Positions 1 through 9,500 are shown, counted from the first letter of the stretch. The stretch: DNA of 64,000 bases from Robiginitomaculum sp. (GCA_030949705.1 JAUZSF010000021.1:62001-126000); one strand, 5' to 3'. The notes: generated by a model from the sequence alone, not told the origin. Translations and numbers: made by a program.

Positions 1-239
1 AAGGCCCCCATAATGCCGTTCTGGATGCCGCCGATAACGCGCTGGCCGCCAAAGAACGCTTTATGGAGGCCCTTGATGCGCTGGGCCCCGGCCTGGATGA
101 TCTTGTTTTTTGCCTGTGCATACGCGAAATCAGTCTGGGCGCCATAGAAAAGGCACGCAAATGGCCAAAACGCACCGCCAAGGTGGTGCTGAAGCTGGCG
201 CTGGACCGTCTGGCCCGTCATTATGGTTTATTACATTAA
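1..239 (+). CDS. DUF6456 domain protein, C-terminal end (partial)
   Basis: The window opens inside a reading frame (first full codon at base 3) that ends at the TAA at 237-239. The last 78 residues contain LGPGLDD, then KWPKRTAKVVLKLAL and a terminal RLARHYGLLH. This matches the C-terminal pattern of DUF6456, an alphaproteobacterial domain often joined to a helix-turn-helix; the upstream part lies outside the window. Function is unknown, though a DNA-related role is often assumed. It lies 32 bases upstream of msrB on the same strand. The family call is recalled from the pattern, not from a search. Confidence 0.7.
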   Translation, partial: GPHNAVLDAADNALAAKERFMEALDALGPGLDDLVFCLCIREISLGAIEKARKWPKRTAKVVLKLALDRLARHYGLLH

Positions 240-271
240 TCCAGCTCATCTTTTAGTGTACAGGCAGGCCT

Positions 272-637
272 ATGTCAGATCGCAAACTCACCCCCGAACA
301 GGAACGCATTGCCATTTCGTGTGCCACCGAAGCCCCGTTTACGGGACCGTGGCTGAATGAAAAACGCCCAGGCATTTATACCTGTATTGCCTGTGATACC
401 CCATTATTTGATGCCGCCCACAAATATGATTCCGGCTCAGGCTGGCCATCATTTTTTGATGCGATCAGCCCCCAGGCGCTGGCCCAGCATGTTGATACTT
501 CTTTGGGAATGGCGCGCAATGAAATCCATTGTGCCAAATGCGGCGCCCATATGGGCCACGTATTTGAGGATGGCCCCGCCCCCACCGGATTGCGATATTG
601 CGTCAATGGTACAGTGTTGAATTTTAAACCGGAATAA
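272..637 (+). CDS. msrB: Peptide-methionine (R)-S-oxide reductase MsrB
   Basis: This enzyme reduces methionine-R-sulfoxide in oxidised proteins, probably in the cytosol since no signal peptide is seen. The 121-residue protein is a compact, complete SelR domain. Two CxxC pairs (Cys38/Cys41 and Cys87/Cys90) form the structural zinc site, and the catalytic cysteine is Cys110 in GLRYCVNG. The usual SGSGWPSFF substrate-pocket motif is at about 54-62. The ribosome-binding site in front of the ATG is weak, so the start is less certain than the product. ptrB follows almost directly, so the two may be co-transcribed. Confidence 0.93.
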   Translation: MSDRKLTPEQERIAISCATEAPFTGPWLNEKRPGIYTCIACDTPLFDAAHKYDSGSGWPSFFDAISPQALAQHVDTSLGMARNEIHCAKCGAHMGHVFEDGPAPTGLRYCVNGTVLNFKPE

Positions 638-666
638 CCTTGCCCCTATCATCAAAGAGCCTGTCC

Positions 667-2793
667 ATGTGTCCGTCCCAATCTGTGTTCTCCCCCTCGG
701 TCGCAGCCCCCGTGGCAGAAAAACGCCCCCATGCTCATAATTGTGGTGACCACCAGATCCGTGATGATTATGCCTGGTTGCGGGCCGACAACTGGCGCGA
801 AGTGATGCAGAATCCACAGACCCTGCCCGCCGATATTCGTGCGCACCTTTTGGCGGAAAATGCCTATTGCGATAGCGCCCTGAAAGATACCACAGCCTTA
901 CAAGAAAAGCTGGTGGGCGAAATGCGCGCCCGTATTCGCGAAGAGGATACAGATGTCCCCATAGAGGACGGCCAATATGCCTATTTTTATACATTTGCGC
1001 CGGGCAGCGAACATCCGCTTTATGCCAGACGCACCATCAAAGAAGACGGCACATTATCAGATCAGGTCGAGCCCGTATTAGATGCCAATGCGCTGGCCAA
1101 TGCCCATGATTATTTTGACCTGGGGGCCATCGCCCACAGCCCGGATCATCGATTTGTGGCCTATGCGACTGATTGCCAGGGTAGCGAGTTTTACGACATT
1201 CGCATTCGGGATATTCAAAGCGGTCAGGATTTACCGGATCACCTGGTATCAGCGGCCTCGGATCTGGTATGGAGCACCGACAGTGCCTCTCTCTATTGGA
1301 TTTGGCGCGATGAAAACAATCGCCCCAAAGAGGTACGCCGACACCAGCTGGGCGATCACCCAGACACAGACCAATGTCTTTATCATGAAGAGGATGAAGG
1401 TTTTTTTCTGAGCCTGTCACAAACATCGGATCGCCGCTATATCCTGATTGAAGCCAATGACCACACGACCAGTGAAGTTCATATTCTGGATGCAGACATG
1501 GCAGAGCCCGCTTTGCACTGTATCGCCCCCAGGGAACGTAATCTGGAATATCATGTAGACCATGCAGGCCACGATTTTTACATTCTGACCAATGCGGATG
1601 GTGCCGAGGATTTTAAAATCATCACCGCCCCGGACAACCATCCCGGGAGAGAAAACTGGCAAGATCTGGTACCGGCCAAGCCAGGGACACGGCGGCTGGA
1701 ACACCGTCTATTCAAAAACCATATGGTGCGACTGGAACGGGTTAATGCGTTACCGCGGCTCGTCGTACATCGCCTGTCTGATGGCCGGGAAACCCAGATC
1801 ACCATCAAGGACGAGGCCTATGCCTTGGGCCTGGAACCGCTATCTGATTTTGATACCCGGCGTATGCGCTTTAGTTTCTCTTCGCTTTCTCAACCCGAAC
1901 AGATTTTTGATTATGATATGGAGCGCCATACACGGATTTTACGCAAAACCCAGGATATCCCCTCTGGTCACGATGCCGATGCCTATTGTGTAAGACGACT
2001 GACGGCCAAAGCCCAGGACGGGGAAGATATTCCGGTTAGTCTGATCCACCATAAAGATACCCCCATCGATGGCACCGCCCCTTTGCTGCTTTATGGTTAT
2101 GGTTCGTATGGCATTACCATACCGGCCAGTTTTTCCCTTCGACGACTGAGCCTGATCAACCGTGGCTTTGTCTATGCCATCGCCCATATCCGTGGCGGCG
2201 AAGCCAAGGGCCATGCCTGGTACACCGCTGCCAAGGGCATTCATAAACCCAATACATTTCATGATTTCATTGCAGTCGCCCAAGGCTTGATTGCCAAGAA
2301 TTATACCTGCAAAGGCAAGATTATTGCCATGGGCGGCTCCGCCGGCGGTTTGCTGGTGGGGGCGGTATTAAATATGGCCCCGGACTTGTTTGGCGGGGCC
2401 ATCGCCGCGGTGCCCTTTGTCGATGTGCTGAACACCATGTGCGATGAAACCCTGCCCTTAACGCCGCCGGAATGGCCCGAATGGGGCAATCCGAAGGAGG
2501 ATACGAACGCCTTTGCCGCTATCTCGGCCTACAGCCCCTATGATAATGTCGCGCCGCGTAACTATCCGCCTGTTTTGGTCACAGCCGGGCTCACCGACCC
2601 GCGAGTGACCTATTGGGAGCCAGCGAAATGGGTAGCCCGATTGCGCGACATGGCGCCCAAGGCTGGGCCTTATCTGTTGCAGACCGAAATGCAGGCAGGG
2701 CACGGCGGCCTGTCCGGGCGGTTCGAAGGGTTAAAAACCACTGCCCTGGAATATGCCTTCGCCATCAAGGCGGCGAGTCTATCGCTGCGCTGA
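667..2793 (+). CDS. ptrB: Oligopeptidase B (S9A prolyl oligopeptidase family)
   Basis: A serine peptidase that cleaves short peptides after basic residues, with an N-terminal beta-propeller that limits access and a C-terminal alpha/beta-hydrolase domain. The catalytic triad is visible: Ser in GGSAGG (codon at 2338), Asp in GLTDPRVTYWEP (codon at 2596) and His in GHGGLSGR (codon at 2701); the last two motifs are typical of oligopeptidase B. I chose ATG 667 (708 residues), which follows a purine-rich AAAGAG. An in-frame TTG at 640, two bases after the msrB stop, would add nine residues. No export signal is seen, so it is likely cytoplasmic. A strong hairpin terminator follows. Confidence 0.92.
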   Translation: MCPSQSVFSPSVAAPVAEKRPHAHNCGDHQIRDDYAWLRADNWREVMQNPQTLPADIRAHLLAENAYCDSALKDTTALQEKLVGEMRARIREEDTDVPIEDGQYAYFYTFAPGSEHPLYARRTIKEDGTLSDQVEPVLDANALANAHDYFDLGAIAHSPDHRFVAYATDCQGSEFYDIRIRDIQSGQDLPDHLVSAASDLVWSTDSASLYWIWRDENNRPKEVRRHQLGDHPDTDQCLYHEEDEGFFLSLSQTSDRRYILIEANDHTTSEVHILDADMAEPALHCIAPRERNLEYHVDHAGHDFYILTNADGAEDFKIITAPDNHPGRENWQDLVPAKPGTRRLEHRLFKNHMVRLERVNALPRLVVHRLSDGRETQITIKDEAYALGLEPLSDFDTRRMRFSFSSLSQPEQIFDYDMERHTRILRKTQDIPSGHDADAYCVRRLTAKAQDGEDIPVSLIHHKDTPIDGTAPLLLYGYGSYGITIPASFSLRRLSLINRGFVYAIAHIRGGEAKGHAWYTAAKGIHKPNTFHDFIAVAQGLIAKNYTCKGKIIAMGGSAGGLLVGAVLNMAPDLFGGAIAAVPFVDVLNTMCDETLPLTPPEWPEWGNPKEDTNAFAAISAYSPYDNVAPRNYPPVLVTAGLTDPRVTYWEPAKWVARLRDMAPKAGPYLLQTEMQAGHGGLSGRFEGLKTTALEYAFAIKAASLSLR

Positions 2794-2815
2794 GCCGCAT
2801 ACAAGCACATATTAA

Positions 2816-2847
2816 GAAACCCCCCGGCCATAGACCGGGGGTTTTGT
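2816..2847. terminator. Rho-independent terminator after ptrB
   Basis: A seven-base-pair GC stem (CCCCCGG at 2821-2827, CCGGGGG at 2835-2841) is flanked by A's on the left and a T run on the right. It lies between the convergent ptrB and TPR genes and could serve both strands. Confidence 0.85.
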
Positions 2848-2875
2848 TGTTCAAGAGAAAGACCTGGGTCAAGAC

Positions 2876-4352
2876 CTAGCTGGCTTTCTTTTTACGAGCG
2901 GCTGCCTTTTTGGCTTTTTGCCGCTCTTCCTCTTTGGCCAGAATGGTTACACATTCCGCAGAGATTTCACCAACCCCTTCCAGGAATTCTGCGCCCATCC
3001 GTTTTTTACGGTCAAGCTGGTTCTTACATTCGTCCAGTTTAACCTTGCTTTTAAATTCAGCCTGTTTGCGGGCCACTTCAAACTCGCCATTGATAAAGCG
3101 GATCCAGCCTTTGGCGGTTTTTCTGGAATACGGGTATTCCGCGGCCTTTTTAAACTCTTTGATGGCGGCACGTGGCTTGCCCCGCTCATAGAGTGAATTG
3201 GCAATCAGCACATAGGCGTTACCTGGCTTTTTAATGCCCTTGGCAATGGCTTTTCTAAAGGCTTTTTCGGCTTTGTCGTATTGCTCTTCCGAATAATACG
3301 CTTCACCCAGCTTTTCATAAAGGCTGCCATCGGGGGCAATATTGGCCGCCGCGGTCAGGATCGGAATGGCACGGTCATATTCACGGGCCTGGCGCCACAT
3401 ATTGGCCAGCAATTCCAGATTCTTTTTTGCTTTTAGAAACCCGGCCGGCATTCATTTCCCGTTCCAAGATCGAGGCACCACGATACGGGACTTCGTAATA
3501 GCTGTAATACTGAGCCAAAGCGAGCAGCTCGCGCTCTTTTTGCAACATGCCATTCAAGTACATGATTTTGTTGACCTCAAAGGCCTCACGCGACTTGTTT
3601 GCCTGTTGTTTCAAAGACGCAATAGCCCTCCAGATCTTTTTATCATCTGGCCAGATGGAAACTTCCTCTTCCAGCAGAGCGGCCTGTTTGCCCGGCATTT
3701 TCAGCTCGTGATAGATGTAGTTCAGAATGTCAAAGTGCTTTTTCTTCTTGGGGTTTGCCATGCGAAAAGCGGCCTCGGCATGAGGCAAAGCCTTGCGATA
3801 TTCATCGGCCTGCAACCAGGACTGGGCAATCATCAAATGGATGCGATCATTGGCCTTGCCGCCATTACGCAACCAGTTTTCCAAAATCGTGGCGCCTTTA
3901 ACATACTGCCCTTCGGCAATGTACAATTGCCCGATATTGGGGGTGAGGCTATCCACTTCACTCTGGTTAAAGGCACCCGTGGCAATCGCGGCTTCCCAGT
4001 CTTTGATGGTGGCTTTAATATTGCCTTCGGCATAATTTGCGCCCCCGCGAATCTGAAGGCTGATCGCACGCTCATACGGGCTGAGCTTGGGTCTTTCCAA
4101 AAGCTTGGTCAGCACCGCAATGGCGGTTTTATTATCTGGCGGCTCAGCGGCCAAGGCTTCCTGAGCTTTGATAATTGCTTCGCCGGCGCTGGTGCTCAGC
4201 ACCCGGCCTTCGGTCTTTTGCTTTTCGTCTCGATTACGACGTTGTGCATCAGCAGGGCCAGCCACAAACACTACAGCCACAAGCGCGGACAAGGCTATCA
4301 GTGTAACCTGATTCAACCATCCGTTCCCGCGATGTATTTTTGTTCCAAACAT
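2876..4352 (-). CDS. Secreted tetratricopeptide-repeat protein of the TonB2 cluster (frameshifted)
   Basis: Read from ATG 4352 (AAGGAGAT upstream), the protein starts with a signal peptide ending near ADAQ, then carries successive TPR-like helical pairs such as GEAYYSEEQYDKAEKAFRKA, and ends in a lysine/arginine-rich tail. The frame breaks at an A6 run (plus-strand T6, 3423-3428). Reading it as A5 joins the two halves into one 491-residue protein, continuing GRVSK into KKNLELLANMW. TPR proteins are regular members of TonB2-type clusters, where they probably assist the periplasmic side of the energy transducer. It lies 66 bases downstream of tonB. It is annotated at full length because the break looks like a homopolymer error. 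Confidence 0.82.
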
Positions 4353-4418
4353 GCCTTATCTCCTTGGCGCTATCTTGTCTTTGGCCCGGTGCAACGCCTG
4401 TGTCACACCCGCAATGCT

Positions 4419-5018
4419 CTAGTCAGCCAGTTGAAATTTAAATGGCGTGACCACGCCGCGGCGAGCGACGGCCTTACCATCAACGATTTTCGGGTTGTAT
4501 TTCCACTTTTCAATGGCCCGCGTTGCCGCCCGTACAAACAGGGAAGACGAGCAGGAAACACGAATGTTATAGGGTTTGCCCGTTGCACTCACGTCAAACA
4601 TGCCTTCGCAGGTTCCTTCGCGGCCCTGTTCAGCAGCGCGCGGCGGATAAATCGGCTCGATCCGCACCAAAGGCTGGGCATCACGGTCGCTAACCTGAAA
4701 GTTGATGTTGCCACGGTTAAGCTGCGGCGGCTCAAAATCCGGAATGGAACCCGACACAGAGGCAATGCCTTCGTTCGGTTGCACCGCTTTTTGCTTTTCA
4801 ATGGCCGGTGGTGGGGGTGGAGGTTTAACGTCCTTGGTCCGCTCCGGCTTGACTTCGCGCTGACGCACCTCAAGCTCTTGCACTTTGGGGTTAATATCAA
4901 AGCGGACCGATTCCTCTTTTTCCGCCAATTTAAAATCGCCTGAGATAAAGAACCGCATCAGCAAAAATAAGCCGACCGTTATTACCGCAGCAATTGGCAA
5001 TCCAGCAATAAAACGCAT
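4419..5018 (-). CDS. tonB: TonB-family energy transducer (TonB2 type)
   Basis: TonB links the inner-membrane ExbB/ExbD motor to outer-membrane receptors. The 199-residue protein has one N-terminal membrane helix (about residues 5-25), a proline-rich stretch (KPPPPPPAIEKQK) that spans the periplasm, and a C-terminal TonB domain beginning at VRIEPIYPPRAAEQGREG. A TTG at 5036 is also in frame, but AGGAG six bases before ATG 5018 decides the start. The cluster context (ExbB, ExbD, DUF3450, TPR) marks it as the TonB2 class known from Vibrio. The substrate receptor is not in this window. Confidence 0.9.
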   Translation of the reverse strand: MRFIAGLPIAAVITVGLFLLMRFFISGDFKLAEKEESVRFDINPKVQELEVRQREVKPERTKDVKPPPPPPAIEKQKAVQPNEGIASVSGSIPDFEPPQLNRGNINFQVSDRDAQPLVRIEPIYPPRAAEQGREGTCEGMFDVSATGKPYNIRVSCSSSLFVRAATRAIEKWKYNPKIVDGKAVARRGVVTPFKFQLAD

Positions 5019-5053
5019 CAAGAACTCCTGTTGCAATTTCCCAAGCCAAACTC

Positions 5054-5071
5054 ATTGATGATTCGATCAAT
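5054..5071. promoter_or_regulatory. Inverted repeat upstream of tonB
   Basis: Arms ATTGAT and ATCAAT are separated by six bases and lie 36-53 bases before the tonB start. The six-base spacer does not fit an FNR box. It may be an operator for an unknown regulator, or chance. Confidence 0.3.
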
Positions 5072-5330
5072 TGGGCGCCTGGCCCTCTCCCCCTGAATCA
5101 CCGAATTTGGCCGGTGTTTTCTTATACTTTACCGACTCGAATCCAACACGAATAGCCTTTTTTCAGTCCGAATGTGCAAATCATCGGTAAACAACACATC
5201 CTTGTGAAGGTTACACAACAATGGGGCGATTTTGCGACCAGCAACACAACCTAAAGGAATAAGCATCCTGCATAGTGTTCAGCAAAATCAAAATACTCGT
5301 ACCAACAACTTCCAGACTATACCTGTTTGG

Positions 5331-5367
5331 AATAAACAAACAGGCCGTGCAGAACTACACGACCTGT
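5331..5367 (-). terminator. Terminator-like hairpin after exbD
   Basis: On the minus strand a ten-base stem (positions 5367-5358 with 5349-5340, including one G-T pair) is followed by a T-rich stretch (complement of 5331-5339). It sits just downstream of the second exbD and would separate the motor genes from tonB. Confidence 0.6.
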
Positions 5368-5395
5368 CTGTGACAACCTCTTCATTCCACGAAAA

Positions 5396-5797
5396 CTACT
5401 TCTTCTGAATTGATACTTTAACGGGAATGCCCAGCGCGATGAAAACGTCTTGGATATCCAGAACCGTACCAATTTTTGCCAATTGGTCACCCTGAATAAC
5501 GCCCTCTGCCTTAGGGTTTTCAGCCTTCATTTTCTCAAGGACAGAACTGACGCCGGCCTTTGGTACGATTTTCTTGTTGATCCAGATCTGATTGTCACTG
5601 GCCACCGCCACCATAATGGAAGGCTTTTCAGCAGAGACTTCCGGGCTCCACAATGGTTTGTTGACATCAACACCAGGTTCTTTAACGAAAACCGCCGTCA
5701 CAATAAAGAAAATCAAGAGGATAAAAACAACGTCCAACATGGGCGTCATATCCATTTCGACTTCTTCTGCCTTACTTACCGTGCGTGATCTTGCCAT
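5396..5797 (-). CDS. exbD: ExbD/TolR-family biopolymer transport protein
   Basis: A small motor subunit of the TonB system. It has a short cytoplasmic start, the family signature EMDMTPMLDVVFILLIFF containing the proton-path aspartate within its single membrane helix (about residues 17-38), and a periplasmic domain of about 95 residues. ATG 5797 is preferred, with GGAG seven bases upstream; a GTG directly before it (5800) is also in frame. It is the second of two tandem exbD genes, which is typical of TonB2-type loci. Confidence 0.92.
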   Translation of the reverse strand: MARSRTVSKAEEVEMDMTPMLDVVFILLIFFIVTAVFVKEPGVDVNKPLWSPEVSAEKPSIMVAVASDNQIWINKKIVPKAGVSSVLEKMKAENPKAEGVIQGDQLAKIGTVLDIQDVFIALGIPVKVSIQKK

Positions 5798-5836
5798 CAC
5801 TTAACTCCGCTAATCTGTAAAACCACTATATGTGGA

Positions 5837-6250
5837 TCAGGCGCCGTCTTTCTGTCTCTGGATCATGGTTGGCGCCCCCGTATTCTTGGCCGCATCAAAC
5901 ACGGTAATAACCACCCCATGGCTGGCCTCATCATCAGGCACAATCAGAATGGCACTGTCGCCTTTATCGGCACGGAACCGCTCAATCGCCGGCCCAACCC
6001 GACGTACATCGGTAAGCTGGTCATTGACAAAAACCACATCGCGGTCCGTGATCTGAATCAGAATGACCGGGTTTGATTTTTGCGGCTCATCGTTTTTAGA
6101 CGGGGGCGGCGGCACCAGCGAGATGGAGCGCTCCTGAACAAAAACGGCCGTAACGATAAAGAAGATCAGGAGGATAAAAACAATATCCAGCATCGGCGTC
6201 ATATCGACTTCGACTTCTTCCTGCTCCCGATGGCGTCCACCTCTACGCAT
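5837..6250 (-). CDS. exbD: ExbD/TolR-family biopolymer transport protein
   Basis: The 137-residue protein has the same plan as its neighbour: a charged N-terminus (MRRGGRHREQEE), VDMTPMLDIVFILLIFF with the conserved Asp in the membrane helix, and a periplasmic domain. The two copies differ clearly beyond the helix, so this is an old duplication and not a recent repeat. It lies nine bases after exbB in the same operon, consistent with a shared membrane motor complex. Confidence 0.92.
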   Translation of the reverse strand: MRRGGRHREQEEVEVDMTPMLDIVFILLIFFIVTAVFVQERSISLVPPPPSKNDEPQKSNPVILIQITDRDVVFVNDQLTDVRRVGPAIERFRADKGDSAILIVPDDEASHGVVITVFDAAKNTGAPTMIQRQKDGA

Positions 6251-6259
6251 GGTCCGACC

Positions 6260-6793
6260 CTACCCTAGTTCCATGGCATCAGCGACGGCTTGTGTGGCCC
6301 GAAGGCCCCGCCGCTCGAGCCGGTTTGTAAAAATAAGTCCAGAGAGTGCCGCCACCATACCGGCCATGGTCGGAATGGTTGCCTTGGACACACCGGCGGA
6401 CATAGCCCGCACATTGGACGATCCAGTTGCCGCCATCACATCAAACACTTCGATCATGCCCGTCACCGTGCCCAGAAGGCCCAGCAAAGGTGCAATGGCA
6501 ACCAGTGTTTTGATCAGCCTGATATTCTGTTCGGTTTTTTGACGAACCTCAGAAATCAACTGTTCGCGAATGGCATGGGCATACCAGGATTTGTGATCCT
6601 GGCGAGCTGCCCATTTATTGATTGCCCTTTTGACAACATTGCCATGCGCAAACTGATAGTAGGCCATGCGTTCGATTATGTACGCCCACATGAAGAAGGT
6701 GGCGACCATGATCAGCAGGAGTACGTTCCCACCCATCTCCAGAAACTGCTGGAGATTATCCAAAGCCGCCATCGGGTTTAGCCAAACAGGCAT
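6260..6793 (-). CDS. exbB: ExbB/TolQ-family proton channel subunit
   Basis: A 177-residue inner-membrane protein with three predicted helices, at about 22-42, 90-115 and 135-160. It has the MotA/TolQ/ExbB core: IAPLLGLLGTVTGMIEVF followed by ATIPTMAGMVAALSGLIFTNRL. With ExbD it converts proton flow into movement of TonB. It is short for ExbB, which is typical of the second ExbB in TonB2 loci. It lies 36 bases downstream of the longer ExbB-like gene. Confidence 0.92.
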   Translation of the reverse strand: MPVWLNPMAALDNLQQFLEMGGNVLLLIMVATFFMWAYIIERMAYYQFAHGNVVKRAINKWAARQDHKSWYAHAIREQLISEVRQKTEQNIRLIKTLVAIAPLLGLLGTVTGMIEVFDVMAATGSSNVRAMSAGVSKATIPTMAGMVAALSGLIFTNRLERRGLRATQAVADAMELG

Positions 6794-6829
6794 AATGTCT
6801 TCCTTCTCAGCCTTAGGATTGCAAGAGGA

Positions 6830-8206
6830 CTACTTGGCGCTGCGGGCTTCGGCATTCGCCGCAACCATACCCGCTGCCTGCTCTTCCAGAACCTGCTGGA
6901 GGCTACGGCTCGCCGAAGAGCAGAAGCTGTGCAGCAGCAGAAGTGGAATAGCGGAAAGCAGACCCAGAACCGTAGTTACCAGGGCAAAGGAAATACCGTC
7001 AGCCATCAGCTGTGGATCACCGGCACCAAACAGGGTAATCGCCTGGAAGGTTTTGATCATCCCGATAACCGTACCCAGAAGACCCATCAGCGGGGAAACC
7101 GCGGCCAGCACCTTGATCAGGCTCAGGCCGAATTCCAGCTTGCCGGTCTCTTTGAGAATGGCGTCATCCAGTTTCAGCTCAATGGTTTCAATATCCCGGT
7201 CCTTGGCGCTTTCATAAGCCGCCATGATACGACCCAGCGGATTACCCTTACCAGGTTTGGAACGGCGCATTTGTGCACGAACCGCCATAGAGGTGGTAAA
7301 GAGAGCAAACAAGCGCCACACGCCGATAAAGATACCGATGGCGGCCATTACACTCACGGCGTAACCAATATTACCACCAGCATTATAACGTTCCATCAGC
7401 GTTGGTGTACGCACCACCAGGCTCAACAGCACGCCGCGCGTCGGATCAACCGGACCCTTGACGATCTTGTCGGGGCTGCCATTGCTGACATTGTGGGCCA
7501 GACCACGCAGGCGGCCAGAAGGCTGACGAGCCAGCAAACCAAGTTCGCCATCATCCACTTTCAGGAAGCTGGCATCTTTGGCCAACCAGGAAGTAAAAGA
7601 CCCAACGCGGGTAATATCAACAGGCGCACCGTCATTCACATCCGGGATTGAACCTTTATACGTAACCACATCGCCTTGGGCCTTGGCTTCTTGCAAAATG
7701 GTTTTGTAAATATTTTCCAACTCGGAAACTTCTGGCAATTTAGAACTGTTGGCCACATTGCCCAGCGCTTCACCACGGTCAGGATACTGACCGGAGATGA
7801 AGGAAACATCGACAACGGCTTTGATTTCGCCAGCGGCCTGACGGGCCGCACCAAACAATTCACCGAACGAACCCTGGGCTACGCGCAGATCATCATCCAG
7901 CTTCAGCACCAGCGCCTTGTTGGCATCCAGCTTTTTATTATTGGCCGCTTCCTGCGCCCGTAAGGCCCGCAACTGCGCTTTTGCCTGATTAAGCAGACGC
8001 TGTTGCTGATTCTTTTTTTGCATAAACTCCTGCACCCGGCGCTGAGCCTCGGCATTGGCTTCACGGCTGTCGCGACCAACACGAGCAATCAGCTCGTCAA
8101 TGGATTTGACCGGCGTGTTCTGCGCAAAGGCAGGACCAACAGGAACGATCAGGGTTGCAGCGCTGATAGCGACGGCACCCAGAAGCGATTTCAGATTAAA
8201 TTTCAT
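6830..8206 (-). CDS. TtpC-like MotA/TolQ/ExbB protein with long periplasmic N-domain
   Basis: The 458-residue protein has a signal peptide (MKFNLKSLLGAVAISAA, cleavage near AFAQ), a coiled-coil-rich periplasmic region (about 30-260), and then a C-terminal ExbB-type channel with KVLAAVSPLMGLLGTVIGMI. This plan matches TtpC, the extra component needed by the Vibrio TonB2 system. It probably couples the motor to TonB2 in the periplasm. It is preceded by the DUF3450 gene in the same operon. Confidence 0.85.
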   Translation of the reverse strand: MKFNLKSLLGAVAISAATLIVPVGPAFAQNTPVKSIDELIARVGRDSREANAEAQRRVQEFMQKKNQQQRLLNQAKAQLRALRAQEAANNKKLDANKALVLKLDDDLRVAQGSFGELFGAARQAAGEIKAVVDVSFISGQYPDRGEALGNVANSSKLPEVSELENIYKTILQEAKAQGDVVTYKGSIPDVNDGAPVDITRVGSFTSWLAKDASFLKVDDGELGLLARQPSGRLRGLAHNVSNGSPDKIVKGPVDPTRGVLLSLVVRTPTLMERYNAGGNIGYAVSVMAAIGIFIGVWRLFALFTTSMAVRAQMRRSKPGKGNPLGRIMAAYESAKDRDIETIELKLDDAILKETGKLEFGLSLIKVLAAVSPLMGLLGTVIGMIKTFQAITLFGAGDPQLMADGISFALVTTVLGLLSAIPLLLLHSFCSSASRSLQQVLEEQAAGMVAANAEARSAK

Positions 8207-8229
8207 TGCTTTTTCTCGCCTCTCTAACC

Positions 8230-9000
8230 TTATTGCACTTTCGTTGCGCCAGGCAACGGTGCAGGGAAGACTTCAGGGGTTTTCTGCTCAAGGGCAATCC
8301 GCGTGGCGGACTGGACATCCATCTTGAAGCTGTCTGGCAGATCCTCGTACGCACCAGTCGCCTTATTCCAGATGTGCATTTTATGCTTGCTGTCCGTATA
8401 GACCAGAATCACACGACCAACCCGCAGGAATTCCACTTTGCGCGGCTCCCCATTGACCAGAACATTCTCGGAATAAGAGGTCGTCTGATTACCGTAGGAA
8501 AGCTCGATCTGGTAGGCGTTCATAATCTGACGATAAAGCTCGGCAGGGGACTGGTTAGGATCGCCGGCCAGTTCTTTAAGCTTGGCAATGCGGGCCTCAC
8601 GCTCTTCCATCTGGAAGGGGACGTCATCAGCGACGAAAGCCTCCAGAGCACCGATCATGCGCAGCATCATCGGCAGCAATTGCGCCTGAATATCACCCAC
8701 GCGTTCAATTTGAACCCGCAGCGATTCGATTTCATTTTCTTGCGACTTCAGGAAAATTTTCTGTTGATCTACGTTAAGAGCAACCGTCTCCTTTTCCTGT
8801 AAGGCGGCGCGATATTCGCGCACAATATCGCCAACCTTATCATCAATGCGATCGATGCGCGCTTGCGCAGCCGCACCGGCTGCGGTTGAACGCTCTGCCG
8901 TTTTAATCGCAGATGAAAGCTGCGCTTGGGCCGCAACACCAAATGTAGCGACTGCAAGAGCCGCGACACTGATACGCGTCATTAATTTCAACTTCGTCAT
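8230..9000 (-). CDS. DUF3450 periplasmic protein of the TonB2 cluster
   Basis: The first gene of the cluster. The protein (256 residues) has a signal peptide (MTKLKLMTRISVAALA, cleavage near AQAQ), a long helical coiled-coil region (about 25-120), and a C-terminal domain with QIELSYGNQTTSYSE and FLRVGRVILVYTD, a pattern I recognise as DUF3450. ATG 9000, with GGAG seven bases upstream, is preferred to the GTG at 9012. The biochemical role is unknown; the context links it to ExbB/TonB2 energy transduction. Confidence 0.85.
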   Translation of the reverse strand: MTKLKLMTRISVAALAVATFGVAAQAQLSSAIKTAERSTAAGAAAQARIDRIDDKVGDIVREYRAALQEKETVALNVDQQKIFLKSQENEIESLRVQIERVGDIQAQLLPMMLRMIGALEAFVADDVPFQMEEREARIAKLKELAGDPNQSPAELYRQIMNAYQIELSYGNQTTSYSENVLVNGEPRKVEFLRVGRVILVYTDSKHKMHIWNKATGAYEDLPDSFKMDVQSATRIALEQKTPEVFPAPLPGATKVQ

Positions 9001-9373
9001 ACCATGCTCCACAAAAGGACCCTGCCGCGACCAGACGAAACAGGCGCGCCGTAAATTCTCAAAAAAAAAGGTCTGACACTACTGCCAACTACCCCGCAAA
9101 TGGTGCTCACCGCACCCCGCCATCCGGCGGTAAAGTTGGAAGAGAATCCAGCTGCAAAGTGCAGCCTTTCCCCCTTCTACATGCAGCGGTTCTTCCGCTG
9201 ACTTCTGCTCAGTGGCGGTTGATCCGCCATCAATTCGGGCACTTTGAAGAAACCTTCACGTGTCTCTTGGCGAGAACGCTAACACTGATCCGCGTCACCA
9301 ATCAATACTGTGTCTGCAAGAATTTCAGCGGATATCCACGCAAAGTAAAAAAACTCGCTTATAGAGGGAAATA
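9001..9373. other. Intergenic region upstream of the TonB2 cluster
   Basis: About 370 bases without a supported gene between the DUF3450 start and tRNA-Gln. It contains a short perfect hairpin (GCTGCA-AAG-TGCAGC, 9151-9165) and must hold the promoter of the TonB2 operon. I looked for a Fur-like operator and found none. Confidence 0.6.
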
Positions 9374-9448
<75 letters not shown>

Positions 9449-9500
9449 ACAACATTTCCGGGACCAGCCCGGCGGAGCAGGGTAATAACGCCTCGCCCCC

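Larger units (their letters stand above)
5019..5395. other. Intergenic region between tonB and exbD
   Basis: 377 bases without a credible gene. It holds a terminator-like hairpin just after exbD (5331-5367) and an inverted repeat near the tonB start (5054-5071), so tonB and the TPR gene may have their own promoter. No confident promoter boxes were found. Confidence 0.6.

Noticed and set aside
640-666. TTG 640 as the start of ptrB
   Set aside because: It lies two bases after the msrB stop and gives nine extra residues without family resemblance; ATG 667 has a better upstream purine stretch.
3423-3428. Programmed ribosomal frameshift at the A6 run in the TPR gene
   Set aside because: The needed shift is +1, while A-rich slippery sites of this form give -1. 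Ten other breaks in the window show the same homopolymer pattern, so an assembly error is simpler.
3342-4943. 533-residue open frame on the plus strand over the TPR and tonB genes
   Set aside because: It is antisense to two recognised genes, has no domain features, and arises from the base composition of the real genes.
9001-9373. Fur box in front of the TonB2 cluster
   Set aside because: No sequence close to the GATAATGATAATCATTATC consensus was found in this gap.
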